From a virus, in IMG/VR virus record IMGVR_UViG_3300020172_005026, positions 1-33,523 of that record: a stretch of DNA of 33,523 bases; one strand, given 5' to 3'. A program made the translations under genes and the position numbers. A model generated the notes under the pieces. That model had not been told where the DNA came from and made no database searches. It saw only the letters and a list, made by a program, of their open reading frames with translations. Positions 6,650-15,522 of the stretch are shown here, piece by piece (the stretch's first letter is position 1; each line of letters starts with the position of its first letter).

Positions 6650-7642
6650 ATGTCTAGGATTTATTATGGAGCAAAATTTGAAGTTGTTTCAGCGTTGAAA
6701 AACCAGAATCCTAACACTAATATCGTTTTAGTTCAAGATTCCATTCAGCAGCTTAAATCATACTCAAGATTTATTGATGCTGATAAAATTTTCTTACATG
6801 ATAATCCTGACAATGATTGCATTAAAGCTATACAAAATCAACTTGAAAAGAATTTAGGTATTCATTATCTATTTTTTGATGATGATAATTTCGATGGTAG
6901 ATTGTCTCTAGTTCAAAAGATAAAAAAAGAGAATAATATCTTTGATTTTTCTTATCCAGTCTTTGGTGATTCAAATTTACTAAGAAGAAAAATATCAAAC
7001 TATATCCAACTTCAAGATTATCAACTGCACAATAGTTGCTTTGATTGGATAATAAAATATTGTCCCTCATTCAAGATAAAATCTAAAGCTACCAAAAAAG
7101 AAAAGATTTGTTATGATCTTGATTTATTGTTTAGAGAACTAGACAAAATAGGTAGTGTCAATTTTGTAATATTGCCTGAACATTTAGAAGATAGTATATT
7201 TACCACTGAAGAAGATATATTTATTTTCTTATCTTATCTATTTGAAAAGCAATCAGCCCCTGCATTTATGGTATTTGACAATCTTATATTAAATCTAGGA
7301 GAACAAGCTTTACTTCTAATAACACTGTCTCAATTGCTATTTTTATTGTCGGTTTCTAACTGCAAAGAACAAAACATATTTGATTCTGACTCAATAGTAA
7401 AGCATACAGAGTTGAGAGATTTATTAGGTAAATATTTGGGTGATGATTGGCAAGATACAAAATACACAGTTAAACCGCAGAATCCTATAAGAATCAAAAT
7501 TGAATTAGGCAAACAAACTCCATCTACAAAGTCTATTTCTAAAATGATTCAATTTACAATAGATTCAATAGTAAGCACAAGAAACAACAAAGACATATAT
7601 CTTACTATGGATATGTGGTTGAACAAAATGCTAACTGTATAA
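6650..7642 (+). CDS. Unknown protein, possible delta-like clamp-loader subunit
   Basis: The 330-residue protein is not clearly recognised. It follows the clamp gene with a GGAG SD at the end of that gene, so the two are probably translated together. Its length is close to HolA (delta, about 340), and the fold order could fit. It has an N-terminal alpha/beta part (NTNIVLVQDSI, ADKIFLHDNPDND, GIHYLFFDDDN), a helical middle, and a helical C-terminus with LLITLSQLLFLL and a final SKMIQFTIDSIVST stretch like the delta collar domain. No Walker A is present, as expected for delta. The delta assignment is an inference from neighbours and length. The hydrophobic stretch at about residues 220-240 could also be read as a membrane helix, but flanking residues fit a buried helix better. 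Confidence 0.4.
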   Translation: MSRIYYGAKFEVVSALKNQNPNTNIVLVQDSIQQLKSYSRFIDADKIFLHDNPDNDCIKAIQNQLEKNLGIHYLFFDDDNFDGRLSLVQKIKKENNIFDFSYPVFGDSNLLRRKISNYIQLQDYQLHNSCFDWIIKYCPSFKIKSKATKKEKICYDLDLLFRELDKIGSVNFVILPEHLEDSIFTTEEDIFIFLSYLFEKQSAPAFMVFDNLILNLGEQALLLITLSQLLFLLSVSNCKEQNIFDSDSIVKHTELRDLLGKYLGDDWQDTKYTVKPQNPIRIKIELGKQTPSTKSISKMIQFTIDSIVSTRNNKDIYLTMDMWLNKMLTV

Positions 7643-7643
7643 A
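7638..7643 (+). promoter_or_regulatory. Candidate -10 box for a leaderless GTG start
   Basis: TATAAA lies six bases before the GTG at 7650, at the end of the previous gene. No SD is visible. The spacing equals that of the TAGAAT boxes at 1026 and 4522. No convincing -35 box was found, so this is a weaker member of the set. Confidence 0.35.
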
Positions 7644-7649
7644 TTTTAT

Positions 7650-8213
7650 GTGAATGACAAGTATCAACATATCAATGAACTTATAGCTAAGATCAAAAAT
7701 AAAAACACTGACGCCTTATCTGAGCTTTTTGATTTCTATAAGCCTTTATTTTTATCTTCTATAAAAAGATGTATTGCTAAAGAGCCTAAATTTTCTGAAT
7801 ACAGAGAAGATATGTTGCAAGAAAGCTTTTTTGTGTTGGAAAAGCTTGTCAATGATTATGATCCAGATCTAACTTACTTCTCTTATTTTATATCTACAAG
7901 AATAGATATAAATTTATTTAGAAAATGTCAACATTTGATTGAATCAAATGAAATCATTGAAATCTGTGAAAAATATGAAGCAGTTGACAATGACCCTTTC
8001 AATACGTTAGAAACAAAGATAGTTTTAGATGATGCTATTGATATGCTTAATGAGAAGCAAAAAGAAGCAATTCAACTTTATTTCTTTGAAAATTTAGATC
8101 AAAATAAGGCTGCTGAAATATTGGGAATTAAACAAGCAGCCTTTTCAAAAAGATTAGCTAGAGCTTTAGAAAATTTAAAAGCAATTTTAGGAGAAGATTT
8201 CTTATGCTTTTAG
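7650..8213 (+). CDS. Second sigma-70-family RNA polymerase sigma factor
   Basis: This 187-residue protein has an ECF-like two-domain architecture. Region 2 contains EYREDMLQESFFVLEKLVNDY followed by YFSYFISTRIDINLFRK, where the quoted core is REDMLQESFF. Region 4 is a helix-turn-helix: LNEKQKEAIQLYFFENLDQN, then KAAEILGIKQAAFSKRLARAL. It is distinct from the SigH-like factor at 3794. The start is GTG, because the ATG two bases earlier reads straight into TGA. The stop overlaps the 3-prime end of the convergent gene at 8202 by 12 bases, with no terminator between them. As the last gene of the early block it could switch transcription to the structural genes, but that is inference. Confidence 0.85.
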   Translation: MNDKYQHINELIAKIKNKNTDALSELFDFYKPLFLSSIKRCIAKEPKFSEYREDMLQESFFVLEKLVNDYDPDLTYFSYFISTRIDINLFRKCQHLIESNEIIEICEKYEAVDNDPFNTLETKIVLDDAIDMLNEKQKEAIQLYFFENLDQNKAAEILGIKQAAFSKRLARALENLKAILGEDFLCF

Positions 8214-11039
8214 TCTTCTTTGATTGAAAACTTTTGCTTTCTTTTCAGGAGTGAAAGGATCGGTATTTTCTTCTTCTTCAGATTCAAGAGTAATATTTGA
8301 TTGTGGTTCAGGCTTTAGGGGCTCAAGACCAGGGAAATAACCTTTAGGTCTTTTTCTACTCTCTGCTGGATTAGGGTCTGAGCCTTGTTGAAATGTCCAA
8401 CTATCTTGAGGTAATTCTTTTCCGGTAAATACTGGAAACACAGTATCAAGCTTTCTCCCACCAGGTACAGGTTCTGTTTGCCCAATCATCCATTCTGAAA
8501 TATTGGAAATATCTTCAGCGGATGGTGGTTCTGGTTCAATAGGATGTTTAGCAAATGTTTTAGGAGTATTGGGGTCATCAGTGTCTATGACATCAGAATC
8601 CAATAAGCCTTGAGCTATGGCATCTGTTATTTTTGTAAAATAATTTTTCAAATATCCTTTTAGAACTGATGTTGAAACATCTTCAATATCAAAAATTAAT
8701 TCATGGCCTACTCTGATGATATCAGTTTCAGCTTGTTTTAGTTGTTCTTCCAAATCTATTTTTCTTCTGAAATCTAGTGGATCTATACTTTCTAGTTCTC
8801 TCTTTAGACTATTCTTTCTTGAAATTAGACTTTTTCGTTTATCTCTTTTAGCAAAAGTTGAAAATAAATCATGAAAAAGCATTTCAAGTTTTATTCTTTG
8901 TCTTTCTAATATTTTGCCAATAGCTTCATATGGATCTGGTATTTCAATTTCAGTTCCATCCTTCTTGATAATCTTTCCAAAGTTATCGGCTCTAAATTCA
9001 GGAGTAGCATCTTCCATCATTAATCTTTGGAAATTTGTACCACCTGACATTAAGTGCACTTTTTCATAAACAATGTCATGAATCCATTGTTCTTTGGCAG
9101 CTTCATATATTTTTTTGGACATTGTAAGTCCTTGAATTCTTGAATCAAATAAAGATTTTAAATATGGAATGTCACCATGAATTCTTGCATACAATTCAGG
9201 TGGGCTCATTACATAAGCTTCTGATTCAGTGAGTTCAGGGTTTAATGCTATAGGCTGTATCATCATAGAATCACCCACTGCCAAGTAATGTAAGGCATGA
9301 GCTATTTCATGTCTTCTTGTTGACTCAGTAAATCTGTATGCATCAATACCTAAACTAGAAGCTAATCCTTTATGATGTTCTAAAGAATCATATGCATCGG
9401 TTCTTATAATAATTGCTGGTAATGGTTGACCTGATTCTGTAGGAAATCTTGGAACAAAAACTCCTCTCCATAAACCACTAGTAAAATCAATAGTTTCAAT
9501 TTGCAACTTTGTAACTTTGTTTCTTTTTAGAAAATCTTGTAAGCTATTAGCATCAAATTCAAGAATAATCATATTTGATGCATATTTTTCTAAATCTTCT
9601 TTTGGTACTGTAGAATAAATTCTTTCTTGTTCCATTCTTTGAAGATAACTAGTTTGCCAATTTGTAAATGTTTGTGCAGCTGACATTTGCAAATCATATT
9701 TTTTTCTTTCTTCTGGAGTTGGATTATCCCCTAACACAGGTTCTCTATAGCTGTTATCCTTATCAGGGTTCATAACCATTTCAAAAGCATTTATTTTTCG
9801 AATAACATTTTCTGAAATTGCCTTTTCTAAAAGTTTCAATCCACTTTTTAAAATAGATTTTTGTGCTTGAGTGCTTTGTTGAGTTGCTTGTTGTACTTTA
9901 ACTTGTCCAAGCCTATCTATTGCTTTTTGAGTAAAATTAGTTAATCTTTCAGGATGTTTTGTAAGATACTCTTCCATTACTTCAACAGTAGAAAATCCTC
10001 TATACATCCATTTATCAGCAAGTTTGTCGCCTTGCTTATGGCACCAATCTACAAATAATTCATCATTCAATAATCGATCAACAATATCATTTTTTAAGTC
10101 GGTTGAACTTATGTATTCTTGAAATGAATATAGTAAGACACTATCAGTATAATCACTTTCATTATTAGTGGCACCAATTTTGTTTCTAAAATACAAATAA
10201 AGTTGTATATCTTCTTTAGCACCTGTCAATAGAAAAATATTACGCAACTCATCATTGAAAAACATATTAGTGTTAATGATAGCTTCATACAATTCAACTA
10301 ATTTTTCAAAAGACAAACCTGATCTTGAAAGAAAGCTAATTTTTTGTTGATTAGCCTTAAGTACATCTTTAGAAGGTGTTTCATTATCAATATATTCTAC
10401 TAATGTTTCAACAGACGAATATCTATCATAGTTTGGATCCTGTTCTAAAGCACGTCCAATAATTTCTTGTCTTGCATAATTATTTTCATTTTGTCCATTA
10501 TTTTTAACATCATCGCCTCTGATAATGTACATTAATGACGCTGGATCAATGCCTATTCCACTTGCATTTAATAGATTCAATGTGTTATAGCCAATAGCAA
10601 ATAATTCCTTAATTTCATATTGCATCGCTTTTGGATCAGAGGTATGACCACCCAATAAAATTGAAAGTGCACCAAGTCTTTTTTCACAAATTTTAGCAGC
10701 TTTTGACATAAATGTTAATATGACTGAAGTGTCATCATCTGGCGTTCCTATATGTCTAAGGTGAGTATTTACAAATTTTACTAGATATTCTATGAAAACT
10801 CTTAAATCGTAAGCACTGTTTTCCTTACTTGATTCATATAACTTAAGTATTCCAGAATTATTTATAAATCTTATAAACTCACGCAAGTCATAAATGCTTG
10901 GCATTTTATCTTCATTACTAAAATTATAATCTTTGAATGTTTCCCTAAAAGTGCCTTTCCAATCAATGGATTTGCCTTTTAAAACATCATAGGCTTCAGC
11001 GGCTTCGACAATCTTCTTATATCTTTTAAAATTCCACAT
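8202..11039 (-). CDS. Large zinc-metallopeptidase-domain protein, possibly virion-associated
   Basis: This 945-residue protein is the only long - strand gene in the interior. Residues 1-400 are helical with no recognised domain. A polar Gln/Thr-rich linker lies near 410-425 (QQATQQSTQAQ). The only motif I recognise is RRHEIAHALHYLA (H577, E578, H581), a HExxH zincin signature. It is followed by SPPELYARI, where E615 could be the third zinc ligand. A charged coiled-coil-like region lies near 745-810, and a Pro/Glu-rich disordered tail is at 850-945. The start MWNFKRYKKIV is aromatic and basic like the MWYRI tags elsewhere. Its length, disorder and position beside the structural block suggest a virion or ejected enzyme, which is inference. 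The role and substrate are unknown. Confidence 0.7.
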   Translation of the reverse strand: MWNFKRYKKIVEAAEAYDVLKGKSIDWKGTFRETFKDYNFSNEDKMPSIYDLREFIRFINNSGILKLYESSKENSAYDLRVFIEYLVKFVNTHLRHIGTPDDDTSVILTFMSKAAKICEKRLGALSILLGGHTSDPKAMQYEIKELFAIGYNTLNLLNASGIGIDPASLMYIIRGDDVKNNGQNENNYARQEIIGRALEQDPNYDRYSSVETLVEYIDNETPSKDVLKANQQKISFLSRSGLSFEKLVELYEAIINTNMFFNDELRNIFLLTGAKEDIQLYLYFRNKIGATNNESDYTDSVLLYSFQEYISSTDLKNDIVDRLLNDELFVDWCHKQGDKLADKWMYRGFSTVEVMEEYLTKHPERLTNFTQKAIDRLGQVKVQQATQQSTQAQKSILKSGLKLLEKAISENVIRKINAFEMVMNPDKDNSYREPVLGDNPTPEERKKYDLQMSAAQTFTNWQTSYLQRMEQERIYSTVPKEDLEKYASNMIILEFDANSLQDFLKRNKVTKLQIETIDFTSGLWRGVFVPRFPTESGQPLPAIIIRTDAYDSLEHHKGLASSLGIDAYRFTESTRRHEIAHALHYLAVGDSMMIQPIALNPELTESEAYVMSPPELYARIHGDIPYLKSLFDSRIQGLTMSKKIYEAAKEQWIHDIVYEKVHLMSGGTNFQRLMMEDATPEFRADNFGKIIKKDGTEIEIPDPYEAIGKILERQRIKLEMLFHDLFSTFAKRDKRKSLISRKNSLKRELESIDPLDFRRKIDLEEQLKQAETDIIRVGHELIFDIEDVSTSVLKGYLKNYFTKITDAIAQGLLDSDVIDTDDPNTPKTFAKHPIEPEPPSAEDISNISEWMIGQTEPVPGGRKLDTVFPVFTGKELPQDSWTFQQGSDPNPAESRKRPKGYFPGLEPLKPEPQSNITLESEEEENTDPFTPEKKAKVFNQRRLKA

Positions 11040-11093
11040 AGTATCAATATTATTTTACAAGTACGCTCAGTTTACCTATGGAATATTTTCCAG

Positions 11094-11116
11094 ATATCTA
11101 TGTACTATATAGATAT
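11094..11116. repeat. Inverted repeat in the divergent intergenic region
   Basis: ATATCTAT (11094-11101) and ATAGATAT (11109-11116) form perfect 8-base arms around a seven-base centre. It lies between the - strand zincin gene and the + strand gene at 11185, about 15 bases before the TTGACA box. It could be an operator for the divergent pair, but no regulator is identified. Confidence 0.4.
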
Positions 11117-11131
11117 GTTCCACAAAAACCC

Positions 11132-11163
11132 TTGACATTCTATAAACACGTCTAGGGTATTTT
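11132..11163 (+). promoter_or_regulatory. Candidate promoter with perfect -35 box
   Basis: TTGACA at 11132-11137 is a perfect -35 consensus in an otherwise non-coding stretch. The -10 box is unclear: TAGGGT (15-base spacer) and TATTTT (20-base spacer) are the candidates. It would drive the gene at 11185, which has an AGGGGAGA SD. The 145-base gap 11040-11184 holds this and the inverted repeat at 11094-11116. Confidence 0.4.
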
Positions 11164-11184
11164 TTATTTAAGGGGAGAATCACT

Positions 11185-11898
11185 GTGGTTGAAAAAAATA
11201 TATCCGATGACATGATTTATAATTGGCGCAATGAATTACGCGCTCATAGTGATGGCGTATATGTTGTGGCTAATTCCCAAGCAACTAAATATAGAAGTTT
11301 AGGTTATGGAAAGTCAGAAGTAGTTGAGCTTTTAGCAGCTGACAATTTTGATTTAGATGTGGCCAATAGAGTAGCATCAAAACTATTCGATACTCCAGAG
11401 ACTGCTACAAAAGTTTCAGTACAAGTTGCTGTTGTTCCTACTAGATACGAAGACTGTGTTCCAGTTATTGAAAAAAGCCTTGAGAAATACAGTGCTAGAG
11501 AATTTGTAAAAAGACTTTGCACAGGTTCTCATGCAGTTGTAAAAACTGATGAAAAGGGTTTAGGATTTTGGCAGAGAGTTGCTGATATTGCTAAATCTAC
11601 TTCACAAGGTAAAAATCACTTACATGCTGCTCTTAAGCCTTTTGTTGAAGAAGCATTATTGAATTCAGTGTTGATTGCTCAATCTGAAAAGTCTGAAATC
11701 AAAACTGCTTCCAAAAATAAATATGTTGTCAGCATGAGAAAAGGTACAGCTGAAGTTGATTTAAACAATGGAACTTCCACAAGTGCTAAATATACAGAAG
11801 GCAACTATGCTGACTTTGGTTTAGCTGATGAATTTATGGTTAGTGCAGTTGAAACTGTTTCTCCGTATGAAAGACTCAAAAGAGCTTTAAAAGATTAA
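11185..11898 (+). CDS. Unknown protein in its own transcription unit
   Basis: The 237-residue protein is not recognised. It begins with a GTG preceded by the very strong SD AAGGGGAGA. Helical segments are at about 8-60 (NWRNELRAHSDG, SEVVELLAADNFDLDVANRV) and 85-160, with YEDCVPVIEKSLEKYSAREF and GFWQRVADIAKSTSQGKN. The C-terminal part is polar and probably flexible. There is no zinc motif, signal peptide or membrane segment. A candidate promoter lies upstream and a strong terminator directly downstream, so it appears to be a single-gene unit. The strong SD predicts high expression, compatible with a virion or DNA-binding protein, but no specific function can be supported. Confidence 0.75.
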   Translation: MVEKNISDDMIYNWRNELRAHSDGVYVVANSQATKYRSLGYGKSEVVELLAADNFDLDVANRVASKLFDTPETATKVSVQVAVVPTRYEDCVPVIEKSLEKYSAREFVKRLCTGSHAVVKTDEKGLGFWQRVADIAKSTSQGKNHLHAALKPFVEEALLNSVLIAQSEKSEIKTASKNKYVVSMRKGTAEVDLNNGTSTSAKYTEGNYADFGLADEFMVSAVETVSPYERLKRALKD

Positions 11899-11914
11899 TC
11901 ATAATCTAGAACTT

Positions 11915-11946
11915 AAACAAGCCGCTTTTTCAAGCGGCTTGTTTTG
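11915..11946 (+). terminator. Intrinsic terminator
   Basis: The arms AAACAAGCCGCTT (11915-11927) and AAGCGGCTTGTTT (11932-11944) are perfect over 13 pairs around the loop TTTC, followed by further T residues. It closes the single-gene unit at 11185 and precedes the terminase cluster. Confidence 0.9.
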
Positions 11947-11966
11947 CTTTGTATAAGAAGATTAAC

Positions 11967-12647
11967 ATGGCTGATGAATCTGAAGAAATTGTAGGGAATA
12001 TAATCCCTGCGCAAGAGATAGCTAAACCTTCCAGAATGTTTAGTATGCTCAAAGAGGGTGAAAAACCTTTAGCACCTGTTCCTCCCGATAATATGAGTGA
12101 TATTTCTTATCCTCAGTTTATAGAACCAAGGTGCTCTATTTGCACATCTGCATTTCGTGATATAGCTGAGCATGTTTACCTTGAGAGTGGAAAGAAACCT
12201 CAAGCAGTAATTAACTATTTCTTTAAATACTATGATGCTAAATTAAACTGGGTTCAAATCAACACTCATATGGAAAACCATTGTGATTTTAAGAAAATCG
12301 CAACATCAGGTTTAAAAAACTATGAGCAGAGAGAAGAACTTATTGCACCATGGATTTTTAGAGAACATCAATTGGCTCTCACTGCTCTACTAGTTGAACT
12401 TGATGATATTAGAGGTATGGACTGTACTAAAAATAATGACATGAAGCTTCGAAGAGCTGCTATGGTTGAGAAACTTATTTCTAAAATTCTCAATCTTAAA
12501 GAAGCAAGAGACAATCAAGGTATTTTTGCCATTAATGTTTTTGAAATATTGATGGATTTACACGAAGATATGGAATCAGAAACTGATAAAAGAAAAATTC
12601 GTGACAAAATCGTTCAATTGAAAGCTAAGATACAACAGGACAACTAA
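11967..12647 (+). CDS. Possible small terminase subunit with a CxxC...HxxxH zinc-like motif
   Basis: Small terminase subunits recognise the packaging site and pass DNA to TerL. This 226-residue protein has a flexible N-terminus (1-50). A candidate zinc/DNA-binding module follows with RCSICTSAFRDIAEHVYLES, where the cysteines are spaced CSIC, and NTHMENHC. The module resembles the CxxC-helix-HxxxH modules often found in phage small terminase-like proteins. The C-terminal half is helical and charged with coiled-coil character (DMKLRRAAMVEKLISKILNL, KIRDKIVQLKAKIQ), suited to oligomer formation. I chose ATG 11967, with AAGAAG six bases upstream, over TTG 11949. Its stop overlaps the methyltransferase start, and TerL is one gene away. 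The function is inferred from position and layout. Confidence 0.5.
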   Translation: MADESEEIVGNIIPAQEIAKPSRMFSMLKEGEKPLAPVPPDNMSDISYPQFIEPRCSICTSAFRDIAEHVYLESGKKPQAVINYFFKYYDAKLNWVQINTHMENHCDFKKIATSGLKNYEQREELIAPWIFREHQLALTALLVELDDIRGMDCTKNNDMKLRRAAMVEKLISKILNLKEARDNQGIFAINVFEILMDLHEDMESETDKRKIRDKIVQLKAKIQQDN

Positions 12648-13396
12648 TGAATTTTTCACTTAATTTTGACACAGTAAATATTGACCAGTACTTGAAGATG
12701 TTAGTGGCTGAACATCATTTAGGAACTAATGATTATTGTATGCACGATAGGAACTCAGATTATTGGGATATTCTTATAGCTCCCGCCAAGAATTCAGATT
12801 ACAAGGTTGCATTAGATTTTGGAACTTCATTAGGGAGAAATGTTACCAACTTATCAGAGCTTGGTAATTTTCAAGAAATTTATGCCACAGACTTAAGCAC
12901 CAAGAACATAGATAAATGTACCAATAGCTTTCCATCAAATTGTCATTTTGTATTATCTGATGGTCAGAAAATGCCTTATTTTGAAGATAACAAATTTGAT
13001 TTCATTATATCTACTCTTGTTTTTCAACATATTCCGGTAAGAGATTTAAGAAATATGTGGTTTAAGGAAATTTACAGAGTATTGAAGCCTGGTGGAACAT
13101 TTACTTTTCAAATGGGCTTTGGAAAATCTTTAAATGAAAGAGCTTTTCCTAATCATTTTTTCTGCTTGATGAGAACTGGAACTCTCACTGTTCCTAGCGC
13201 TTTACCATGCGCAAGCTATTTTGAAAATATTACTGATGCAATTGGTTCTAATGGTGAATACGATGTCAAAGTTACAAATCCAGTTCCTTTAATGGATGAT
13301 TTAAAAAGATTTGGTTTTAAAGCAGAATATCAAATTAAGGATGCATTTGACGATTATATTCACACTCAATGGATTTATGTAACTTGTACTAAATGA
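12647..13396 (+). CDS. Class I SAM-dependent methyltransferase
   Basis: The 249-residue protein has a class I methyltransferase core. Motif I is VALDFGTSLGRNV, motif II ends IYATDLS with an acidic residue for the SAM ribose, DGQKMPYFEDNKFDFIIST matches the motif III-IV region, and the post-IV helix FQHIP is followed by YRVLKPGGTFTFQM. This is the Methyltransf_11 pattern, seen with small-molecule, lipid, sugar and protein substrates. There is no DPPY or PCQ motif of DNA methylases, so a DNA target is not supported. It sits between the small and large terminase candidates, with overlaps at both ends (stop/start at 12647 and ATGA at 13393), so it is made with the packaging proteins. The substrate is unknown. 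Confidence 0.85.
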   Translation: MNFSLNFDTVNIDQYLKMLVAEHHLGTNDYCMHDRNSDYWDILIAPAKNSDYKVALDFGTSLGRNVTNLSELGNFQEIYATDLSTKNIDKCTNSFPSNCHFVLSDGQKMPYFEDNKFDFIISTLVFQHIPVRDLRNMWFKEIYRVLKPGGTFTFQMGFGKSLNERAFPNHFFCLMRTGTLTVPSALPCASYFENITDAIGSNGEYDVKVTNPVPLMDDLKRFGFKAEYQIKDAFDDYIHTQWIYVTCTK

Positions 13397-15513
13397 GAAA
13401 GCCTAACCCTATAAAAGCGCAACAATTTGATGTGAAAAATCAAATGTTGCAAAAAGCAAACGAGGTATCAAAATTCCTCAAAGATCAAGGATATGCGTCT
13501 GAGTTTAGTGATGACATTATGCCATCAGCTAGAGTTGAAGTTCCTCCACCTCCAAAACCAGAAAAAACAAATTTCAACCCTGACCAAAATGTTGACATTA
13601 TTACTTTTATAGAACATCCATATTTTTGTAATTTGAAACCACACCCTTGGCAAAGACTCATTCTTAAATGTTTTTATATGGGTCAAGAAGGCAATACAAA
13701 TATAGAAATTGAAGATGTTCCTGAAGAAAATAGAACATCTTGTGAAGGTTGTGTATGGGAGCACATTAGAGACAATGAAATAGATGTGCTTCAAAAGAAA
13801 AGACAAGGCAAAATTGTCAAAGCTTTATTCACTGTAGACAATTCACCGTGTTTACAATGCTCTCATTTTGATGAGCAAGTTAGAAAAGAAAGATATGAAG
13901 ATGCAAAGTTAGGTGCTACAAACTTTGATGCCTTGAGATTAATTGACACACTCATTGAGAGACCAATCATAAATGCATTTCAATCAGAAAAAGATTTATT
14001 ATTTTCTGAAGAATTTGATACTAAGCTTAGAATGCAAGTTATGGAAAAATGTACAAAACGATTCAAATTTCAAGAATTAGTTTTAGTACTTGGAAGACGT
14101 TCTGGCAAATCATTCCTTGTATCAGCTATTGCACTGTATGAACTTTATAGATTAATTATGATGGGCCATCCACAAGCTAGATATGGCCTTATGGAATTTG
14201 ACCAGATTGTTCTTCTTAATGTTGCTAGAAATGAAGAACAGGCTAAGAACGCTATCTTTTCAAAAATAAAACAAACTGTTTTATCTTCTCCATTTTTCCA
14301 ACCATACATTGGCAAAGATACTGAATTGGAGATGAGATTTCTTACTGACAACGATATCAAGGAAAATGAAAGAAGAACTGTTCAGGGATTAAATCCTTTT
14401 GCTGGATCTTTAGTTTTAAAATGTGGTTCAAGTAGTGCATCAGGTCTTGTTGGTTTAACTTGTTGGTGCATAATCATGGACGAAATTGCTGCTATGGCAG
14501 GTGATAACCCTGATTCAGGATTAGATTATGCCCTTTATGATGAACTAAAGCCATCTTTAGCTACCTTTGGCAAAGATGGAAAGATGATGATGCTTTCCAA
14601 CCCTAAAGGCCCTATTGGATTATTGTATGATCTTCATGAAAACAGACAAGAAGATCCCACTACATTGGTTATGAGACTTCCTACTTGGTTGGCTAATCCA
14701 AACATTGCAAAAGAATTTCTTGATAATGAAAAGAAGAAAAATCCTACAGAATTTCAAATGCAATATGGTGCTGAGTTTGGAGCATCATCATCTGATCCAA
14801 TGTTTACCCCTGATTCTGTCAATAGCATGTTTAACAGTATGTCAATGGTTCCAAGAAGAGAATTTGGACAATCATTGACAGAATATTTTTGTCATCTAGA
14901 CCCTGCAAGAACTAGTGACTATTATGCTTTAGTTATTGCCCACACAGAAAATATTATGGGCATGTATGGGCCTGACAAGCAGCCCATGAAAAGAGTTGTA
15001 ATTGACCATATCCATTTCTGGAATCCAATGACAAAAAATCAACCAGTTTCAGAAAGAGAAGTAGAAGATTATGTTATTGACTTGCACCAAAGATTTAAGT
15101 TCACACAAGTTTCAATTGATCAATGGCATTCACAATCTTCAATACTCAAATTAAAATCAAATGGAGTAAATATTGTTGAAAGACAATTCAATAAAGAATA
15201 TAAAGAAAAAATATACACTGAACTTTCACAACTTATCAGAGAGGAACGCATTGATATTTATGATTTGTCAGGCGGAGCTTATCTTGATTCTGTTGGCAAT
15301 AAGATACCACTAAATGAAATCCAAGAAGCAAAAACTCAGTTTTTGTTTTTGCAAAAGAAATGGAAAGGTAAAAGATACTATATCGAATCCCTTTCTGGTT
15401 ACAAAGATGATATTTGTGATGCAGTAGCTGCTGTCTCTTATGAATGTCTGACAAATAGAATACAATCTAGATTACCTTCATCAAAATTTGTAAGTATAGG
15501 AAGGTTTAAGTAA
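13393..15513 (+). CDS. terL: Terminase large subunit
   Basis: TerL is the ATP-driven packaging motor with a C-terminal nuclease that cuts concatemeric DNA. Walker A is GRRSGKS (234-240), Walker B is CIIMDE (D363, E364), and the coupling motif is MMLSNPKG near 400. The RNase H-like nuclease is seen as HLDPARTSDYYALV (D503), VSIDQWHSQS and DDICDAV (D672, D673, D676). The 706-residue length exceeds the usual 450-600. An extra N-terminal part carries CEGC (117-120) and CLQC (153-156), which could bind zinc, in front of the ATPase. The start is ATGA-coupled to the methyltransferase gene. Confidence 0.95.
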   Translation: MRKPNPIKAQQFDVKNQMLQKANEVSKFLKDQGYASEFSDDIMPSARVEVPPPPKPEKTNFNPDQNVDIITFIEHPYFCNLKPHPWQRLILKCFYMGQEGNTNIEIEDVPEENRTSCEGCVWEHIRDNEIDVLQKKRQGKIVKALFTVDNSPCLQCSHFDEQVRKERYEDAKLGATNFDALRLIDTLIERPIINAFQSEKDLLFSEEFDTKLRMQVMEKCTKRFKFQELVLVLGRRSGKSFLVSAIALYELYRLIMMGHPQARYGLMEFDQIVLLNVARNEEQAKNAIFSKIKQTVLSSPFFQPYIGKDTELEMRFLTDNDIKENERRTVQGLNPFAGSLVLKCGSSSASGLVGLTCWCIIMDEIAAMAGDNPDSGLDYALYDELKPSLATFGKDGKMMMLSNPKGPIGLLYDLHENRQEDPTTLVMRLPTWLANPNIAKEFLDNEKKKNPTEFQMQYGAEFGASSSDPMFTPDSVNSMFNSMSMVPRREFGQSLTEYFCHLDPARTSDYYALVIAHTENIMGMYGPDKQPMKRVVIDHIHFWNPMTKNQPVSEREVEDYVIDLHQRFKFTQVSIDQWHSQSSILKLKSNGVNIVERQFNKEYKEKIYTELSQLIREERIDIYDLSGGAYLDSVGNKIPLNEIQEAKTQFLFLQKKWKGKRYYIESLSGYKDDICDAVAAVSYECLTNRIQSRLPSSKFVSIGRFK

Positions 15514-15522
15514 ACTTTTTTA

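Noticed and set aside
6650-7642. Membrane protein because of the Leu-rich stretch near residues 220-240
   Set aside because: There is one short hydrophobic stretch with no signal or topology pattern. A buried helix fits better.
12647-13396. DNA methyltransferase
   Set aside because: Neither DPPY/NPPY nor PCQ motifs are present; the core is the general Methyltransf_11 type.
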